Origin: Haplomitrium mnioides
Lineage: Eukaryota; Marchantiophyta; Haplomitriopsida; Calobryales
Length of the DNA stretch: 21,812 nt
Assembly: GCA_049999725.1 (NCBI GenBank)
Contig: JBNGIS010005724.1
Span: forward strand, 50,752-72,563
Direction of reading: 5' to 3'
Shown here: positions 17,419 to 21,812 of the stretch, in pieces
Layout: every line of letters begins with the position of its first letter
How positions within the stretch are numbered: position 1 is the first letter of the stretch
Notes under the pieces: model-generated
The model's database searches: none
Told to the model about the DNA's origin: nothing
The model's input: the letters and a program-made list of their open reading frames with translations, nothing else
Translations under genes and position numbers: made by a program

Positions 17419-18250
17419 TTTTTTTTTTTTTTTTTTTTTTTTGACCGAAAGCAAACAACTTTATTTACTTTCAAACATCAAAGGTACACCAGCAATCAGG
17501 CCGAGCGGCAAAACCAACAACCATTCAATCCCTTTCAGGATCTAGCCTGGTAAACCAAAGTAACCCTATACCCTCAATCCAGATTACTACTAACATTCAG
17601 ATTCCAGTAAACACTGTCTTCATCACGAATACAAAGCAGATGCCTGGCGCCCCAGGTTCTGTCAAAGGTTTCAAGAATGTTATCTCTCTTCTCTTCATTA
17701 TGAGCCTTCATCCAGTCTCTGCAAGCATCACGCCAAGCTTTCTTTCCGTACTCAACCAGTCTCATCCAGATTTTTTTTTTGAAGCAGTACATATCCATAT
17801 GTGACTTTTCAAAAACTATAGCGTTTCTAGAGAGCCATATGGAGTATAGTACTATTCCTCTTAGGAAGGACAAGATATCTTGAGCTACGACCAGTGCCTT
17901 AGGTATTCTGTCGCCTAGGATGCATTGCTGCCAGGTTGGCTTCCACCTTTTAGTGTTCTCCCAAATGGAGAACACTAATCTGTTAATGATATTCCCTGCC
18001 CATTTCCAGATGGTGCTGATCCTATGACAAATCCAGAAACAGTGAATGAGATCTTCCAGTATGTCCTCCTTGCAGCAGACACAACTTGCATCAATCTCAA
18101 AGCCGGGCTTTTCTGTCTTTTTCCTGAAGCTCCCGACTTGCACACCTATTTGGATAATAAGCCACATTAACGTGGCCTCTTTTGCTGATCTGCTCGCCTT
18201 CCATATATCAGTCCATCTGGAAGAGTGCGTAGAGTCGATAGAACCATGTG
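17419..18250 (-). mobile_element. 5'-truncated LINE (copy D) with 24-base poly(A)
   Basis: On the minus strand it starts at about 18250 and ends in A24 (T at 17419-17442). It contains the end of ORF2, a 3' UTR with AAATAAAGTTGTTTGC, and the tail. Flanking bases show the insertion point: copy C reads GAGAAGGAAAAAAG then AAAAAAAACGTCGAGG, while here the same sequence is split between AAAAAAG (18257-18251) and the poly(A) followed by CGTCGAGG. It therefore inserted in an A-rich stretch of the copy F leader, as L1-type endonucleases prefer. A target duplication cannot be told apart from the A-runs. Confidence 0.92.
17574..18250 (-). pseudogene. LINE ORF2 C-terminal region with zf-RVT domain
   Basis: One open frame of about 225 codons on the minus strand. 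The first part reads SIDSTHSSRWTDIWKASRSA, KEATLMWLIIQIGVQVGSF, then CVCCKEDILEDLIHCFWICH. This is the reverse-transcriptase zinc-binding domain (zf-RVT) found at the C-terminus of plant LINE ORF2: W..IW, then C-x2-C and H-x4-C. Then come KPTWQQCILGDRIPKALVVA, YSIWLSRNAIVFEKSHMDMY and the end DRTWGARHLLCIRDEDSVYW. The frame is intact but truncated at the 5' end: the endonuclease and reverse transcriptase proper are missing. The GTG at 18266 that would open the frame belongs to the copy F leader, so it is not a real start. Intactness and the long poly(A) suggest a fairly recent insertion. Confidence 0.92.
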
Positions 18251-18381
18251 CTTTTTTCCTTCTCACAGAGTTCGAGTGAAGCTTTCTGGCTCTAAACTCA
18301 AGTAAAGCATATCAAATTTCTCATCACCGGCTGACAAGTTTCATCAATTGCGTCCTGGAGGGGTTGGGATTCTCATCCTCC

Positions 18382-19059
18382 TGCATAAACAAAGTAATTA
18401 TATCCGATCAGTGAACTGTTGCTGATCAGAGTGGATTCCATATATCCACTGTACTCCAGCACAAGATCCTTGGAGCCTTGAAGGTACTGAAAAATGCTTT
18501 TCACTGCAAGCCAGTGAGTCATTCCTTGGTTGGACATAAACCTTGAGACAACTCCCACTGCATAGGCAATGTCTGGCTATAATGGCATAGATCAGACTGC
18601 CTACTGCAATTTGATATGGCACTTGTGTCATCTCTTCAGTCTCTTCTTTTGTTCCAGGTCCTATTTCCTTGGTTAACCTCATACCAGCATCTAATGGGGT
18701 GGAGACTGCCTTGCAATCTCCCATTCCATATCTCTCAAGGATTTTCTCATGTAGACCCTTTGATTCAGTGGTGTCTTCCTTGTATGTCTATCCCTTTGAA
18801 CATGTATCCCAAGAAGATAGTGAATCTCCTGTAGGTCTGTTATCTGAAATGGCACCTCCAGGTCCTTCTTAACCTGATTCAACTACTCCAGATCATTGCT
18901 GATCATCACTATGTCATCTACATAGATGACCAGAATCACAATGCTCCCACCCTCTCTCCAGGTGTATAGACTGATCTGCATACATCTCTAAAGTTCTCCA
19001 TCAGATGTGTGTCAATCTGCTGGTACCAAGCCCTTGACGCTTGCTTGAGGCCATATAAC
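18382..19059 (-). pseudogene. pol: Ty1-copia reverse transcriptase C-terminal half and RNase H start
   Basis: On the minus strand from 19059: LYGLKQASRAWYQQIDTHLM, a frame change, IVILVIYVDDIVMISNDLE (YVDD at 18924-18913, the RT active site), LEVPFQITDLQEIHYLLGI, MGDCKAVSTPLDAGMRLTKE and VPYQIAVGSLIYAI. After a shift come FMSNQGMTHWLAVKSIFQYL and LVLEYSGYMESTL, at the start of the RNase H domain. At least four frameshifts or stops are needed. It ends at 18382, where LINE F begins. Upstream of LYGLKQ the sequence changes at 19060 into the LTR of a plus-strand copia. The missing RT N-terminal half corresponds in extent to 10355-10789. Confidence 0.93.
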
Positions 19060-19091
19060 TATTGAGACATCGAACTCAATTAGGGTTACTA

Positions 19092-19106
19092 CTGGCTATG
19101 AGCCAG
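19092..19106. promoter_or_regulatory. Distal palindrome of the third LTR family
   Basis: CTGGCT (19092-19097), loop ATG, AGCCAG (19101-19106). Confidence 0.55.
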
Positions 19107-19204
19107 GCTGACATGGCAGCTTGTGTGTTTTGTGTTTTAGGGTTGAACCCAATTTCGAACCCTAATTTCAGTCTTGTGATATCAACTCTAAGTTTAGTTT
19201 GTGT

Positions 19205-19236
19205 GGCTAAGGAGGTTAGCCTTGTGAGTATATAAA
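19205..19236 (+). promoter_or_regulatory. Hairpin plus TATA box of the third LTR family
   Basis: GGCTAA (19205-19210), loop GGAGG, TTAGCC (19216-19221), seven bases, then TATATAAA (19229-19236). The position relative to TATA is comparable to the hairpins in families 1 and 2, with an unrelated stem. Confidence 0.78.
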
Positions 19237-19383
19237 GAAGTGGGGGGCACTCACTTCATACACACACCCTTGCTTGCTTGCTTGCTGTGGAGATACTTTT
19301 GATAATATGAGAAGAAGCTGAATGATCAGCCTTCACAATTCTCAGCTACAGCTCTTTCAATCTCTCTATGGTTTTTTTCAACA

Positions 19384-19400
19384 TGGTATCAAAGCCAGGT
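19384..19400 (+). promoter_or_regulatory. Primer-binding site, initiator tRNA-Met type
   Basis: TGGTATCAAAGCCAGGT starts directly after the LTR. It differs by one base (A for G at the ninth position) from TGGTATCAGAGC, the usual plant copia site complementary to the 3' end of initiator tRNA-Met. It fixes the LTR end and the element's orientation. Confidence 0.92.
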
Positions 19401-19477
19401 TCATGAATAGAGATCAAGATTCATGAATAGGCAGCAAGATTCATGAATAGAGAGCAAGGTTCATGAATAGAGAGAAT
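19398..19477 (+). repeat. Four tandem copies of a 20-base unit after the PBS
   Basis: Units start at 19398, 19418, 19438 and 19458, each close to GATTCATGAATAGAGAGCAA. The first begins inside the extended PBS region. Each holds the palindrome TTCATGAA. It lies in the untranslated leader before gag. Confidence 0.95.
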
Positions 19478-19716
19478 GTCTGGCAAAAATTGAGTAAATC
19501 CTCAATTGATTTGGTGCTTCTTCAAAGCTGATTCCTGGTGAATCGCTAATCTGATTTTATCTGCCTCCATACGATCTGGGTCTATTATTGTGAATTATTA
19601 TTGACGACTGAAGCATCAACAGAGAAGGTTGCAGCGATTCTTCTCCTGCATATCGTGATTTTGAAGGCGGTCACAGGAGGTGACACACAGACTTTCAAAT
19701 TTCTTGAGGATTCAAA
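19478..19716 (+). other. Untranslated leader of the third copia element
   Basis: Sequence between the 20-base repeats and the gag ATG at 19717. I see no open frame or conserved motif in it. The region normally carries packaging signals, but nothing here shows one. Confidence 0.6.
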
Positions 19717-20580
19717 ATGGCAGATGGGGTTTCTCAGATTGTAAGTGAGAAACTTAATGAGAACAATTACAGTGTTTGGTCTGTGAGAATGACCAACTTT
19801 ATCAAAGGCAGAGGTTTCTGGGATTTCATCACTGGTGTTGAAGCTGAGCCTGTGTTAGGACCAGCCCCATCTGCTGCTGAAATACAAGCATTCAGGATTT
19901 ATACTGAGAAAGTTCATAAGTTGCTATACTGGCTTACCATCAGTGTTGATGATAAGATGATGGGATATGTATCTGCAGCAAAGACACCCAAGGAAGCTTG
20001 GGATATTTTGAAGAATAGATATGCAGTCACATCAGATGCAAGAAAGCTGACACTCCAGATGGAGTTTTTCAATCTTCAGAAAGAAAACTCAATATTAATG
20101 CCTATGCCTTGAAAATTAAGTCACTTGCTGAACAGCTGGTGAATTTCAGAGAAGATGTGAAAGAGAGTGTCATGGTGGCAGTATGCCTGAATGGATTGGG
20201 CAGAGAATACAAGCAATTCAAGACGTCTATGAGAACAAGAGAGGGAGCTACGTCGTTTATGCAGCTCATCTCTATTCTTATTGCAGAAGAACTTGACCTT
20301 GGTGGAGGAGCATCAAGTTATCAAGGCAACCAGGAACAAGTTTTCTACTCTAACAGAGGTAGAGGCAGAGGTTATGGAAGAGGCGGCTCTGGAAGAGGTC
20401 GTTCAAATGAGACTGCAAAGTCAGCAGCATCAACAGTCAAATTCATATGGCAGAAGCCAATTTAGAGGCAGGGGGAGTAATCAAGGATGCAGAAGTCAAT
20501 ATCAGAATCAAGGAACAGATTTTTTTATTGTGGGAAGCCAGGCCACATGGCAAGAGACTGTTATAAGAAACAGAATGATT
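19717..20580 (+). pseudogene. gag: Ty1-copia gag with degenerate zinc knuckle (frameshifted)
   Basis: ATG at 19717 (context AAAATGGCAG) opens MADGVSQIVSEKLNENNYSV, then WSVRMTNFIKGRGFWDFI, AKTPKEAWDILKNRYAVTSD and LTLQMEFFNLQKENS, a UBN2-type Gag. A one-base shift near 20090 moves to NAYALKIKSLAEQLVNF and LNGLGREYKQFKTSM. An RG-rich stretch RGRGRGYGRGGSGRGRS follows. A second shift near 20425 gives QQHQQSNSYGRSQFRGRG, and a third gives FFYCGKPGHMARDCYKK near 20517-20565. The last is the CCHC knuckle with its first Cys replaced by Phe at a T7 run. The protein would package element RNA; three frame breaks make this copy non-coding. It lies 317 bases behind the PBS in normal order. Confidence 0.93.
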
Positions 20581-20902
20581 TGAGGAACAACAGAGTTCAA
20601 GGGAACTATGCAGGTTCAAGTAAGACAAATAATGAGACATTATTTGTTATGCAACATGGGTACTCATCTGTCATCTATGAGGAAAAGAATGGTACTGGAC
20701 TTGTGTCAGATATAGAGATTTGGCATAAGCGTATTGGGCATGTCAACATACAGAGATTGAGAATCATGCAGAGTTCAGGGGTAGTCAATGGGCTGCCCAG
20801 GTTTAAAGTGGAAGGAATGCAGAAGGTGTCTGAAGCTTGCCAATTCAGTAAGCAGTCAAGGAAGCCATTTCCTCATGACACATATGTGGCACGGAGGCCA
20901 CT
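20581..20902 (+). pseudogene. pol: GAG-pre-integrase domain; protease deleted
   Basis: The frame from the knuckle continues through NNRVQGNYAGSSKTNNETLF to IWHKRIGHVNIQRLRIMQSS, then VSEACQFSKQSRKPF and HDTYVARRPL. This is the HHCC GAG-pre-integrase domain (H-x5-H present; the usual C-x2-C is S-x2-C here, so one zinc ligand is lost). The aspartic protease with its D-S/T-G motif, which normally lies between knuckle and this domain, is absent: only about 50 residues separate them. The integrase core that should follow is replaced at about 20903 by a minus-strand family 1 LTR. Confidence 0.9.
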
Positions 20903-21812
20903 TAATTGAAAAGTAAACTCGAAAATCCACGTGAAGGAGTTGACAAAAGCCTGTCAAGAGAGCACTCAACAAGAAATATGCTTTCGAAGGAGATGCATGA
21001 AGTCAGATCAAAGGTCGCGAAGTTGGCAGCATCGGGAGGCTCCAGAAAATCAATCGTGGGGGTCCAGAAAATCGCGATCTAGGGCAGACGCGATTTTCGC
21101 CAGACTCGCCCCGTCGCAAAAACGAGCGTTGCAGGCTCAAAATCGCATTTTCGCAAAAACGCGATGCAGGAGGAGTGTAGTCGAAAACGGGAACTCTATC
21201 CCAGTTTTAGACGTGCTGACATTCGCCTCCACCTGCAACTCGACGTCCTCCTTGCGAGCTCACAAGTTCCTCACGAACTCGCGACCTCCCCACGCACTCG
21301 CGACCTCCTCGACGTCGACGTGCTGACATACGCAACCAGGGAAGCCGCAGCCTCCTCACGAAGTATGCTCGCCGTCGACTATGCTGCCTATGCTCCAAAC
21401 GCGATATCAAGAACATGATATCAAGAACACCTTCACAAATATGAACCAGAGGAAGAGGAAGAATGCACAAGGGAAATATGGTTTGCTGAGGATGCATCCT
21501 TAAGAGGATTCCTCATGTTTATATATCAATAGGAGTCAGCTTGCGCTGACATACAAGTTGCCCCAGTAATGAAGGGGGCAACTAACATTAGACAGTGGCA
21601 GGAGGGAATGGCCTGCATGTGGCCTTCCTTCTGACAACCTTAACAAACCTCCTATTTTGAGCCTATTGCTAACTGCTCACTGTCACAAGTATAAATGTCT
21701 AAGGAGGGGCCTTGAACTTGGCAGTCCCTCTAAAATGTCAATTAGATATCTACACTAGCTACTCTATACAACTAACAATAGTTAGTTGTTCCTATTTACA
21801 GCAGCAAGGATA
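20903..21812 (-). mobile_element. Copia LTR, family 1, minus orientation, cut by window end
   Basis: Collinear with the solo LTR 15116-16054: AAGTAAACTCGAAAATCCAC at the left, AAGAGGATTCCTC, TTTATATA (21518-21525), AATAGGAGTCAGC, AAGTTGCCCC, TCCTATTTTGAGCCTATTGC and CTATTTACAGCAGCAAG at the right end. About 13 more bases would complete it. It is inserted at the end of the GAG-pre-integrase frame. Whether it is a solo LTR or one end of a full element lies beyond the window. Confidence 0.92.
21518..21550 (-). promoter_or_regulatory. Hairpin plus TATA box of the right-hand LTR
   Basis: On the minus strand: GTCAGC (21550-21545), loop GCAA, GCTGAC (21540-21535), nine bases, then TATATAAA (21525-21518). 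Confidence 0.78.

Larger units (their letters stand above)
14288..18381 (-). mobile_element. ORF1-only LINE-type retroposon (copy F) with two nested insertions
   Basis: Reads on the minus strand from GGATGAGAATCCC at 18381. Leader pieces are 18381-18251 and 17418-16731, separated by LINE D. ORF1 starts at 16730 and is split by the solo LTR 16054-15116. ORF1 resumes and reaches the acidic tail near 14390. The similarity to copy A stops after TGTTTGAAG near 14305, so most of the 3' UTR and the poly(A) are missing. Without the nested pieces it is about 2.3 kb. Its truncated 3' end meets the poly(A) of copy C tail to tail. The 5' end lies inside a copia RNase H region. Confidence 0.78.
19060..19383 (+). 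mobile_element. 5' LTR of a third copia family, 324 bases
   Basis: Right end TTTTTTTCAACA at 19383, immediately followed by the primer-binding site. Left end TATTGAGACATCG at 19060, which would be TGTTGA..., the inverse of the right end, with one change. Contains TATATAAA at 19229, a (TTGC)4 run near 19270-19286, and TTAGGGTT...AACCCTAA, an 8-base inverted repeat holding a telobox-like motif. It is inserted against minus-strand copia RT. Confidence 0.88.

Overview
This window looks like a land-plant nuclear genome and consists almost entirely of a nest of broken retrotransposons. I found no intact host gene. The plant call rests on LINE ORF1 proteins of the DUF4283-plus-CCHC type, Ty1-copia gag proteins of the UBN2 type, a primer-binding site close to the initiator tRNA-Met type, and a telobox-like motif in one LTR. 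The style of the LINE fragments makes a fern or other seedless plant plausible, but that is only an impression. A run of exactly 100 N (8834-8933) marks a scaffold gap.

Layout. 1-600: a 113-114 base tandem repeat. 601-2330: nothing recognised. 2333-5678: LINE debris, all on the minus strand (two ORF2 C-terminal pieces, three ORF1 pieces, two 3' tails). 5679-10789: a decayed plus-strand Ty1-copia element (LTR, gag, integrase, linker, start of reverse transcriptase). It is interrupted by two LTRs of a second family in opposite orientations and by a 722-base insertion with terminal direct repeats and 12-base target duplications. 10790-11297: two LINE 3' fragments. 11298-14287: a plus-strand LINE copy (C) with a 5' leader, ORF1, a 3' UTR and poly(A), but no reverse transcriptase. 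14288-18381: a minus-strand relative (F), tail to tail with C. F carries a solo LTR (15116-16054, target duplication ATTTC) in ORF1 and a 5'-truncated LINE (17419-18250) in its leader. 18382-19059: a minus-strand copia RT/RNase H piece. 19060-20902: a plus-strand copia element with LTR, PBS, gag and GAG-pre-integrase but no protease. 20903-21812: another minus-strand LTR of the first family, cut by the window end.

How the parts relate. None of the coding regions appears functional: every one has frameshifts, stops or truncations. The most interesting pattern is in the promoters. All six LTRs with a TATA box, from three families, carry a short perfect hairpin ending 2-12 bases upstream of that box, with different stem sequences between families. 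Other points are repeated LINE copies holding only ORF1 plus a tail shared with RT-bearing LINEs, a TGA at the same place in two ORF1 copies, and two copia RT halves that would nearly join if the 8.3 kb between them were inverted.
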